In this document: positions 36,767 to 45,805 of the stretch, piece by piece
Layout: each line of letters starts with the position of its first letter
How positions within the stretch are numbered: position 1 is the stretch's first letter
Assembly (NCBI RefSeq): GCF_964204645.1
Contig: NC_134026.1
Span: forward strand, 9,063,450-9,127,449
Reading direction: 5' to 3'
Length of the DNA: 64,000 bases
From: Tubulanus polymorphus
Taxonomy: Eukaryota; Nemertea; Palaeonemertea; Tubulaniformes; Tubulanidae
The notes under the pieces: generated by a model
Seen by the model: the letters and a program-made list of their open reading frames with translations, nothing else
The model's database searches: none
Told to the model about the DNA's origin: nothing
Made by a program: the position numbers and the translations under genes

Positions 36767-37130
36767 GTGGGGGTCGAACCCACCTAATACCAAACCGTTT
36801 GAATTCCGGTCGAGTTTCGGGAACCATTGTGGGATTCGAACCCACTGCCAACTCCGGTCGTCCCTGTTGAGACATTGCGGGATCCGAACCCGCGAAGTGC
36901 ACGACCATTTGAGATTCCGGAGGAACTTCGAGAGCCGTCGTGGGATTCGAACCCACCACTGCACGCTCATGTGTAATACCGGAGGAGTGTCGGGGACCTC
37001 TGTGGGATTCTAACCCACTCGCCATGCAGGTCGACACCGATGGGGCTGCACTACAGCCATTGAGGGGTTCGAACCCTCCACCTTGTGAATTGCCAAAACC
37101 GTCCAGCCAGGATGGGGAATCGAACCTACA
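36767..37130 (+). repeat. Seven-hairpin array in the retrotransposon leader (T-arm complements)
   Basis: Units at 36767-36783, 36829-36845, 36877-36893, 36940-36956, 37002-37018, 37062-37078 and about 37113-37130, spaced 48-63 bases. Each of the first six is a perfect 5-bp stem with a 7-base loop. Typical unit: GTGGG-ATTCGAA-CCCAC. The second stem pair varies with compensation: T-A, C-G (unit 3), A-T (unit 6). On the minus strand each reads as a tRNA T-arm with B box GGTTCGAATCC. Flanking sequence shares CCGG-containing motifs, so the array looks like a degenerate ~60-base tandem repeat, not a set of whole tRNAs. Confidence 0.85.
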
Positions 37131-37196
37131 TCTGTTTTTTGGGTTGGAAATTTTTAAAAATGTTATTTTAGATTAGTATTCGTTTAAAGATATACA

Positions 37197-38255
37197 ATGT
37201 CGACTGGAGGGGAGACGACGTACGGTGCGGGTGGCTCACGGGAACGATCCGCTGTAAGCAACGACACTGTTCTGCAGGCCCTTTCTGGCCTTCGCGAACA
37301 GGTGGACACAGCCACGGCGTTCATGAATTTCTCTTTGCTCCCTAAATTTACGGGACGAGACGACCAGTGCGTCACTGATTGGTTCAAAGGATTTGACCGT
37401 TTGGCCGATCTAAGGGGTTGGAACGATGACGCTAAAAAGAAACAGTTGTATTGGTTTTTGGCTGGCCCAGCCCTAGTTCTATTCAATGACCTCCGCATTG
37501 ATCAGGGAACCGATGCGGCCGGTGGCAAAGTTGTCACTCCCTGGGAAAATATTGTCCGTGCGTTTTGCGCGCAATTTAGCCCCGCCTCGTGGGCTTTGGT
37601 CAAGGAGTCGGCTTTGACGACGATGCGACAGGGGGAGACACAACCGGTCGATAGGTTTGCGGAAGAGATTGATCGTGTGGCCTCGAGTTTGAAATTTTCG
37701 GACCACCAGAAAAAGATGTTACTAATTAACAACTCACGCCCTGACATCTCTGTCTACCTGTTGTCACAGCGTCCGACGACATTTAGGGATGCATGGGAGG
37801 CAGCCAGAATGGCGGAGCATATCGAACAACGTAAAGCTCTGTCGTCTCCCAAGGTATCGCAAATTGGGACCGAACCAAATAAAGCGATGGGTGACGTTAT
37901 GGCTGAATTACGGGACATGTTCCGCCAAATTATGGACATCCAGAAGTCTACCCGTACTCAGCGGAATGATAGAGCCACATTTTATAGCGAAAGCCGCCCG
38001 TTACAAAGGTCACAGGATGGCCAGGTGGTGTGCTTTCAATGTCACGCCCCTGGTCATTACGCCAGGAATTGCCCGACGTGGCGTTACGACCAACAAAGGT
38101 CACCAAACCGGGACGCATTTCAGCGTGATAATCGCCGTCCCCAAAATTCTGGTAGGGGTCAGTTTCGGTCACAGAATCTTGGGCGTGATTCCCAGCGGGT
38201 TAATCGAACATTTGGTCAGGGAAACGACCGGAGACCTCATCCTATGGACCGATAA
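37197..38255 (+). CDS. gag: Retrotransposon Gag polyprotein
   Basis: 352 residues from ATG 37197 to TAA 38253-38255. The central part (FTGRDDQCVTDWFKGF, PWENIVRAFCAQF, QGETQPVDRFAEEIDRVA) has the helical capsid pattern of Ty3/gypsy Gag. A CCHC zinc knuckle, C279-x2-C282-x4-H287-x4-C292, is followed by a basic Arg/Gln/Asn-rich tail for RNA binding. A GGGAAAC slippery heptamer in the correct phase lies near the 3' end. Open reading on other frames across this region is shadow coding. Confidence 0.95.
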   Translation: MSTGGETTYGAGGSRERSAVSNDTVLQALSGLREQVDTATAFMNFSLLPKFTGRDDQCVTDWFKGFDRLADLRGWNDDAKKKQLYWFLAGPALVLFNDLRIDQGTDAAGGKVVTPWENIVRAFCAQFSPASWALVKESALTTMRQGETQPVDRFAEEIDRVASSLKFSDHQKKMLLINNSRPDISVYLLSQRPTTFRDAWEAARMAEHIEQRKALSSPKVSQIGTEPNKAMGDVMAELRDMFRQIMDIQKSTRTQRNDRATFYSESRPLQRSQDGQVVCFQCHAPGHYARNCPTWRYDQQRSPNRDAFQRDNRRPQNSGRGQFRSQNLGRDSQRVNRTFGQGNDRRPHPMDR

Positions 38256-38388
38256 GGGTGGGGTCACGCAATGAATGGTCAACTGAGCCCTCGCCGGACT
38301 CGTTAATAAGGAGTGATTATTGGTGGGATGACACATATTCGGGTTATCATAGTTATGATGATGACAGTCCGGTAATTGATGATTATAT

Positions 38389-38426
<38 letters not shown>

Positions 38427-40240
38427 GTGATGATGATGGTTATTATTTAGAGGACGATAGGGATGATATATTTGACATGTCATTTGATCAGGGCGACATG
38501 CTAGCTGACTCATTTTCTCTTTATTTTGAACCTGAGGGGAACTGTAATGCAGATTACTTAGATGACACTGAACCTTTACATTTAGATAAGTTTATTGATT
38601 ATCACACTCCTTCATGGGGTGCCGATGACGTTTATGACATTCAAGATCGTAACTTTGGGGATAGCTGGAGGGACAATTCTCAGTTGTCGTTAGATGGAAA
38701 TTTTTATATGGATCAGGGATCCAATTTTGAGGACATCTGGAGGGACAATTCCCAGTTGTCGGCTACTTACGAGCATATAAAAAGACACAGGAGGGTTACG
38801 TTTAGCGATCCGGTTAAATTGCAGGAGGTACGTGCTGATATGGCGTGCTCGGGTGACAATATTAGTATTGATAGGTCACACCCTAGAGGGGTTAATGGTC
38901 CGACGGATTCGGCAGAAGATGACCTTTTTAGAGATAGGAAGTCTCATTTAGATTGTCACGAAGGCGCTTTTGATCAGTATAGGTACCCAGCAACCTCCGA
39001 ATCAGCAATACAATGTGATCTTGTGTCATCAGATTCAAGTAGTAGTAATAATTCACGATCGGAATGTCTTAATGATCAGAGTAATATGGAAACTATTTTG
39101 TCAAAGATATCTAGTCAGGAGTCAATGTCGGAGAATTTGTGTCACTCGTTTGAAAGAGGACAGCACTTTCCTGTCACCTCAAATGCCAGCAGTTTTCACC
39201 ATCCAGTTGGGGATGGAATGTCCCATGAACAGGACAGAGGTCAAGTTGTCCTCACGTCTAAACCGAATATGCCAATCAACGAAAAGGTTGGGATAGGAGA
39301 TTCGAACTCCGATTGTCAACCAACTGTTCACTGTCAGGAACAATTTCCACCTGTTACGATGACTTTAGGTAACACGTCAACCAACGACATAGGGTCCTTT
39401 TCCAGTCAGAACAACACTATTGGACAGGAGGCTTATTCCCCGTCAATCATGGCAACTGCCGCCAACCGAGTGACTGGTAGTCATTCAGGGACACCGTTAA
39501 ACATTTTGATTGATACGGGTGCCGATATTTCTGTAGCGTCAAACAATTACTTCATCAATCATCCTCAGATATCGAATGGCCCTTTGCAGGAGGGACAATT
39601 TCAGTCCGCCCGTGGGGTAGATGGTACTAAGTTTTATTTAAAAGGTGTTATTTCCGTAGATTTTGTATTAGGAAATTTGGACGTGTCACATTCTATGTAC
39701 GTGGTGGATGGAGTCACCTCGGACTTCATTCTCGGAGTTGATTTCCTGGAACGAAACCAGGCAGTTATCGATTATGCTAAAAAGGCTCTCTTGTTGCCAG
39801 GCGCCGACATAATTTACTTTAGTAATGATGTCATCTTGGGGAAATCTTCGTCGGTTAAAGTCACGCGTATGACTGTTATTCCCCCTTCATGCGATGTCAC
39901 CGTAGACCGTAAGTGGTTAATTGACAAGTCTCAGTCATCGATTGCAGCCTTTGAGCCTGCACATGATTTGAGAATGCGTGATCTCATGAGCGCAAGGTCA
40001 GTTGTTAGCGTCATGCCATCAAGGCATAGGCTTCGAGTCACGAACCCTACGTCACGACACGTCACCCTCTTTGAAGATACGTGTCGTAGTGATTCGTGGA
40101 CAGATGGGTGGTCACTTGACCGATCACTCAAAACAGAGGCGAAGTCAGGACAGCTTCCTCGGCCACCGGAGGTGTCTATCACACATGTGGAAGACCCTCA
40201 GACGTCAGACGAAATTTGTAAGTATAATCGAATTATTTAG
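38204..40240 (+). CDS. pro: Retrotransposon protease ORF (acidic domain plus retropepsin)
   Basis: Open in the -1 frame relative to gag from 38204 to a stop at 40238-40240; the first in-frame start-like codon is GTG 38258, so expression by frameshift from gag is more likely. The first ~400 residues are strongly acidic and Ser/Asp-rich with a run of Asp codons near 38392-38425 and no known domain. The retropepsin follows: catalytic ILIDTGADISVASNN with DTGA at residues 419-422 (numbered from 38258) and SDFILGVDFLERNQAVIDYA. The ORF ends about 170 residues after the protease without a reverse transcriptase. A GTAAGT at about 40218 could be a splice donor, but no good partner exon was found. Confidence 0.88.
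38219..38225 (+). promoter_or_regulatory. Putative -1 ribosomal frameshift site GGGAAAC
   Basis: The heptamer is phased as G GGA AAC in the gag frame, as X XXY YYZ requires. The protease ORF is in the -1 frame and is open from 38204, while gag ends at 38255, so the heptamer lies inside the 50-base overlap. The same heptamer is used at the gag-pro junction of type D simian retroviruses. No downstream pseudoknot was worked out. Confidence 0.72.
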
Positions 40241-41703
40241 AGTTTGGATCAAGATGCATACGTCCTATTGAAAATTATGAATTGTATACGGTAAGCGTCT
40301 CTTCAGTAGGTTATCGAAATATAATTACATAAGTATTGTGAAACTGAAGTATATATAACGCATTGTTGCCAATGAGTTAACTCCTGATCTGGGTTTAATC
40401 TAATACAGGAGATAAAGACAACTATAAATAAAAGTGAATAATAGCTTGATTGTCGTGATATTGGTTTTTTTTTTTTTGCTGAAATATCACTAGTCTCTAG
40501 GGTTTATTATCTGTAGTCTGAATGGATGTCATTAATTGTCAGTTAGAAAAGAAAGAGTTATGATATGTTTGAATAATCTCTGTATTATTATGATATTAAT
40601 TGTAGGATACCCGTATCGGATGTGTTGGAATGAGACCGCCGAAGATACGATAGCACTAAGATGGAAGAATGCCTTCTGTCAACCGCAATAGATGTTGATG
40701 GGTACCCCCCTGATAGTGACCATATGGAGATGGGGACTTGTTGGGAGGTATCCTGAAACTCTATTCGATGCAACTGATAGTTTGAAAAACCAGCAACTGG
40801 TATGCTCTGGCCGAGATGGGTGATATTAATTCACCGATTCGTCAATTAACGAGGAAAAAGGAACAACTATATACAGCCTACAACAACGATCTAGGGCGTT
40901 GCCGTTTCAACGGGATGGAATTATGCTCGATGATTAGTCATGCGATTCTGGCCATTGTTAGTGGTGTTTGTCACTCTCGAAGACCTGTTATATACTCTCA
41001 AACTTAAGTGATGAAGGGTGGACAAAGACACCTGGCCAATGCGATACGAAATATGAAGAAAAGTGATAATTTCCGTAGACATTTTAGCGGAGTAAAGCCG
41101 AGTGTGTTCAAGATGGCTCCCGTGTAGTTACATTAACATTCGATGGAATGTTGTTCGCTCAAGCCGTAAGATGCGAATACATTACTGTTCCGTTTCTATA
41201 TTAACTGTGGAGAAAAGACTCCGATATAGTAACCGTAGTACTATAGCGTCTATGAATAGCGAGCAAGTATTCAGCTGAACATACATGTGTTTTGCCGTAC
41301 TATCAACGTAGCAGTACGCGCTTCGAGGAACTGCGGTGGATGACGTCATTCGTCCGTCCATGACGTACCTTGTTGTGTCTGGTAGCTGTTGCGTCACTTC
41401 GCGGTAAATTCTAAACTCAAACTGTGAACTGTTTTGTGCTTAACTTTCGAGTGTTTAGTGTGCGGGGACAGCGGTCTCGAATGAACTTTTTTCCGATTGG
41501 GTATCCGGAACTTTAAATGCGGTTTTATGATATACTATATCATGAACTTTAATATGCGTTGTAGTGTCAAACTCGTTACTCGTTATAATGAATTGTTTAC
41601 TAATGTTCTTTTTCAGGATTTGTTCTAGAGGTATCAGCGGGATATTCACGAGTTGGTTTAAATTCAAAATTTCGGGACGAAATTTAAACTGGATAGGGAG
41701 TGA
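40241..41703 (+). other. Non-coding 3' region of the retrotransposon
   Basis: Only short ORFs in all frames; no RT, RNase H, integrase or envelope motif. A pyrimidine tract followed by CAG at about 41604-41617 could be a splice acceptor. The end carries a weak purine-rich tract before the LTR. Confidence 0.7.
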
Positions 41704-42973
41704 TGATCCGCAGCAAGATTCCGTAGTAACTAAAAAATGTTTGTAATGATGGTTTTGTTTGCGTTGGTGGTTTCTTTATGGGTATCAGACAGCAAACGAT
41801 GTGTGCAAGTTGTTGTTTGATGCTTTGATCTACCAGCGCTGACAATAAATCAGCCAGGGGTAAAAATAATTCTTCCTCGGTTCTTGTGCGTCGATATCTG
41901 GCAAACATTCAGAATTATTTTTAAAAACTTAAGGATAGACGGAACTGTAATTGGTTGGGTCGGAACGATGAGGTGCTTTGATAGTGTGGTTTGTGCAGGG
42001 ATCTCGCTGTTACTTCTTGATACTCCCGACTACTTTCTATAAAAGGAAGAACCGGAAGTATAGGGAGACATGGTTGTTTTGCTTTATCCTGTAGTATTAT
42101 AGAGTTAGTTAAATTATAAATGAAAATTGGTATAATAAGTATAGAATGATTTTAGATTTGATAATTAATTACATTGTATTTCTGAATCAAAAGTTTACTA
42201 TTGTTGATTGGAAAAAGAAACGATGAGTTTGTTCCATAATCTAGGTGAAAACTAAGTTTTGAAAATATATCTAAATTAAGTATCCTGGATGTTAATTAAG
42301 GACAAGACCTTTATAATCGCTTAAGTTTTATGGAAGTTTAATTGTGGCAAATATCAATACTAGCTCTCTAAGGTTTCTGTTGGTGTACATGTCTGTTGGT
42401 AACTCGTAGAGAATAGCTGCTCTCTCAACGATGATGAGTAGGGAGTGAGTAAATCAAAGCGCGTTATGACAGGAGGGTTGGAAAGAAAAGTTACTTTGGC
42501 AAATCAGTTTCTCAAATAATTTTAGATTAGCGAATCATTAAGGCTAATTCTACATGTCCAAAACCGTCATGACAGCTAGGTTGCTGCTCCTTGCCAAAAG
42601 TCGAACGGGAGAGTCGGCATTCTAGGAATGTCGATCTTTTCTATAAAAAGAGGCCCGCAGTCTTGAGAAAGCAGAGTTACCAGGGACGCTCGTTATAGAT
42701 ACTTGAGGTTTGGGTGGAAATACCAGAATTAAGACGGGTTACCAACAGTAGTGTACAATAGGAATTTGGAGTTAGGAATTGGACTGTGTACTATCTGGAG
42801 TTATTACTATCATCAAGGTAAATAAAATCTATATTATTATTATTATATTCAATCGGAATTTCGGCATTTTAGTTTAATTAGTTGGGTTTGTGCACGGACA
42901 CGTTCTCTCGCCAGGGACCGATCTTTACGTTTTTTATTCAACGATTAAGGAGAGGATTGTGACCGGTGTATCA
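41704..42973 (+). mobile_element. 3' LTR of gag-pro retrotransposon
   Basis: 1270 bp, colinear with the 5' LTR at a constant offset of 6379, with no difference in the blocks compared. Followed by GTAT target duplication. Confidence 0.95.
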
Positions 42974-44311
42974 GTATATACATGAATCAGACGTGAAGTT
43001 TTTTTACTATATTTCGAAATGATAATCAATTCATTTCAATTACAGGAAACCATATTCAACTCGCTACATGACCCTCCGACAACATCATTCTAAAATGCTG
43101 AATTCAGTTTTTAAAGAAGGAAAGACGTAAGTTCATTCTCATCTTCTATTGCTAATTTCTTAAAAGAATTTCATCCATGTTATATTCATTGTATTAAAAT
43201 ATTTTTCAGGTCAGCAGTAACGTATGTTAATGACGTTTTGCTTAAAGAGGCCATTTGTTTATTGGTGTCAACCTACCGAAATATCACATACAACGAGGCT
43301 GATATTCTTGGAAGAAGAACAGAGGCCAAAAAACTAAAAGATGTACAACGACTAATGTCCAAATACTTCTTGCCAGATTATTGAAGAGTGAAGCAGTTTT
43401 CGATTCTTAAATGGGAGCTGTTGTAGATTGGTTATCCCGTAATGATTGTATTCTATGGAATAAGTTTTCTTGTTGCGATGAATTTTTGGATTGCTAGAGA
43501 TGGTCTTTGCTGAATTTTGGTAATGGTTTTAATTGGAACCAGATTGTGACATGGATGTTTGAATTGTTGAAATGCTGTCCAGTCTTCTAATAGATGTGTG
43601 TAGTATATAGCCTATAGAAGTTCTTTGCAATGATGTTTCAGAAGTTATGAATGATGGTTGAAAGATTCCAGCCGGGGCCGAGATGGTATTGTAAATTGTT
43701 GTTAATTAGTGGATCGTTTTATCTGCCTGGTTTGTTGTCGATGTCTTATGCTGTGTACTACTTCGTGTTAAATATTATTTTTGTATTGTGTCTTAACAGA
43801 CAAGGGCGTTTTCTGTCATCCAATATGAAATGATAATTTTTGGTTCAAATTATGATACATCTATCCGGAATTGGGAAATATTGCTGAAGAGTAAAAGGGG
43901 AAATATGAAAGAATTGATGATAACCTTTTTTACCGTGTAAAGTAATAATTAATAATTAAATGATAAGTAATAATTTAGTTTGGCGACAAAGATTTAGTAA
44001 TCTAAAATGCTAAATTGATTTCGAATTCCAACGTATGTTGTTTATGTTCAAATATGAATAATATAGTCTTCGAATGTAATATGGTTTACAGATTTTGATA
44101 AATAAATAACTGAACATAATTTCACATATATACGATTTGTTTTATGTTTTAAGGGGACATAGCCAATTTGGCTTTTAGTACGTACATCCAGCCATCATTG
44201 TACGCATATTGTTGAAATAATAATTTCTTGTTGTAATTTTTATATATGGCAAAAATGCATTATCATTATGAGCATGGGACTCAACATTGACAAAGTGGAC
44301 AATTTCATTAG

Positions 44312-45300
44312 TCCTCTCACGGGACAGTGTGTTGAACCGAGTCCTCTCACGTGACATTCTTTGAAACCAGGTCCTCTCACGGAACAGTAAGTTGATTCGG
44401 GTCCTCTCACGGGACAGTGTGTTGAATCGGGTCCTCTCACGGGACAGTATGTTGAATCGGGTCCTCTCACGGGACATTATTTAAAAGCGGGCCCTCTCAC
44501 GGGACAGTGTGTTGAATCGGGTCCTCTCACGGGACAGAGTGTTGAATCGGGCCCTCTCACGTGACATTATTTGAAACCAGGTCCTCTCACGGGACAGTGT
44601 GTTGAACCGAGTCCTCTCACGTGACATTCTTTGAAACCAGGTCCTCTCACGGGACAGTAAGTTGATTCGGGTCCTCTCACGGGACAGTGTGTTGAATCGG
44701 GTCCTCTCACGGGACAGTATGTTGAATCGGGTCCTCTCACGGGACAGTATTTAAAATAGGGTCCACTTACGGGACAGTGTGTTGAATCGGGTCCTCTCAC
44801 GGGACAGTGTGTTGAACCGGGTCCTCTCACGGGACAGTATTTAAAATCGGGTTCCTTCGCGGGACAGTATTTAAAATAGGGCCCTCTCACGGGACAGTGT
44901 GTTGAATCGGGTCCTCTCACGGGACAGTACTTAAAATCGGGTTCCTTCGCGGGACAGTATTTAAAATAGGGTCCTCTCACGGGACAGTGTGTTGAATCGG
45001 GTCCTCTCACGGACAGTATTTAAAATCGGGTTCCTTCGCGGGACAGTATTTAAAATAGGGTCCTCTCACGGGACAGTGTGTTGAATCGGGTCCTCTCACG
45101 GGACAGTATTTAAAATCGGGTTCCTTCGCGGGACAGTATTAAAAATAGGGTCGTCTAACGGGACAGTATTCAAAATCGGGTCCTCTCACGGAACAGTGTG
45201 TTTAATCGGGTCCTCTCACGGGACAGTATTTAAAATCGGGTCCTCTCACGGGACATTGTGTTGAATCGGGACCTCTCACGGGACGGTAACTTGAATCGCG
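44312..45300. repeat. 30-bp satellite array, right arm (inverted)
   Basis: About 33 units of the same 30-bp repeat as the left arm, in the opposite orientation (GGGTCCTCTCACGGGACAG plus a variable half). A minority type, GTTCCTTCGCGGGACAG, recurs in a higher-order pattern near 44840-45130, and one unit at about 45011 has lost a base. The two arms could pair over most of a kilobase in single-stranded form. Confidence 0.95.
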
Positions 45301-45626
45301 GGTTCCGTTGTAAAATCCTGCGTGAAAAACGTGCATTCATATCCCCTATTGTCCCCCTGGCCCTGCAGTAAATTAGAATTTTTCGGTAGGCCCTTATGTA
45401 TTTATAAATGAAATCAAAATGGAAAATGTAATAATTACAATCGATAGTTGAATTTATTTATTCATAATCGTTATAGGCAGAATACATAAGAATATATAAG
45501 GGACTCGAAACCGCTAGCATTGGAATCGACGTTTCATGTAAGAATTCTACATTTGTCCCGTGAGAGGACCCATGTTTCGTCACAGGCCCGGGTCCTCTCA
45601 CGGGACGCTGCAGTTAAACTCATATG

Positions 45627-45805
45627 GATTTTCACTTGCAACTCTTGGAGGAATCCCTTTTCACGCAGAATGTGATGACGTAGTAGGGAATTTCCGCATA
45701 AAACTCCTACACTTAGCTCACGTTTCGGTGACGTAGTTCACGCGGCTCGTAATTCGGGTACATGTGTAGCCGAACTAGAGGTAGAGATAGAGATAGAGTG
45801 GTAAA
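45627..45805 (+). promoter_or_regulatory. PAK1IP1 upstream region, partly derived from a TRNAU1AP promoter copy
   Basis: 45627-45710 aligns with the region upstream of the TRNAU1AP ATG (about 18967-19040): shared blocks are CGCAGAA-GTGATGACGT and GGGAATTTCCG. CRE-like GTGATGACGTAG is kept. After about 45710 the similarity ends; a GAGATA run lies just before the PAK1IP1 ATG. Confidence 0.6.

Larger units (their letters stand above)
35325..42973 (+). mobile_element. Non-autonomous Ty3/gypsy-like LTR retrotransposon (gag-pro only)
   Basis: A full-length 7.65-kb insertion: 5' LTR, tRNA-Phe primer binding site at 36596-36613, a 580-base leader with tRNA T-arm-like hairpins, gag (37197-38255), a -1 frame protease ORF (to 40240), 1.46 kb of non-coding DNA, a weak purine run GGATAGGGAG at about 41691-41700, and the 3' LTR. 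No reverse transcriptase, RNase H or integrase motif was found in any frame, so it must depend on a helper. The matching LTRs point to recent transposition. It lies in an intron of the OTU/PHD gene. Confidence 0.92.
33117..43384 (+). pseudogene. Transposon-borne gene with OTU protease domain and PHD finger, disabled copy
   Basis: Exons visible on plus: three 54-bp repeats (33117-33453), 33549-33858, an OTU continuation about 33890-34240, PHD exons about 34405-34475 and 34619-34717, then 34818-34844, 34929-34987, 35072-35171, 35255-35316, 43046-43126 and 43210-43384 (stop TGA). The OTU domain shows the Cys box SVADDGSCFF and the late box HIQDIHYVALVKR, with TTWADALVVRATAD between. A UIM-like helix, EAEQIKISMKLSLKE, precedes it. 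The PHD finger has CVCKKPDDG, CDECSGWFHPKC and YRCETC. The C-terminal ~150 residues (ending MSKYFLPDY) match nothing I know. Two breaks: a seven-T run at 33750-33756 shifts frame inside the catalytic Cys box, and TAA at 34060-34062 stops the OTU frame. Exons after the PHD remain intact. The first exon is unknown. Confidence 0.75.
31809..45626. mobile_element. Foldback-like composite transposon, ~13.8 kb
   Basis: The ends are inverted: GGTTAAACTGCAGC near 31816 and GCTGCAGTTAAACT near 45607-45620, each followed inward by GTCCCGTGAGAGGACC and a short inverted motif. GATTTTC occurs at 31802-31808 and 45627-45633, each exactly 21 bp from the matching GCTGCAG core, a probable target duplication (7 exact bases, perhaps part of 8-9). 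Long inward-facing inverted arrays of a 30-bp satellite follow (32290-33042 and 44312-45300). The interior carries a multi-exon OTU/PHD gene and an LTR retrotransposon. Long terminal repeats built of short tandem repeats are the mark of foldback elements; FB of Drosophila is MuDR-related. No transposase was recognised, so the superfamily is open. Confidence 0.75.

Noticed and set aside
36654-37037. Overlapping ORFs containing GFEPTT/GSNPT-like repeats as genes
   Set aside because: These are translations of the T-arm-like GGATTCGAACCCAC motifs in the retrotransposon leader, in several frames.
36767-37130. A cluster of tRNA genes on the minus strand
   Set aside because: Only T-arms are present. 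No acceptor stems, D-arms or anticodon arms could be placed around them.
37789-38274. 161-codon ORF overlapping gag
   Set aside because: Shadow frame; no domain, whereas the gag frame has capsid features and a zinc knuckle.
38169-38513. Minus-strand His-rich ORF
   Set aside because: Antisense of the Asp-codon (GAT) run in the protease ORF.
40600-41110. Envelope or reverse transcriptase exons downstream of the protease ORF
   Set aside because: Candidate joins run into stops and no conserved motif appears.
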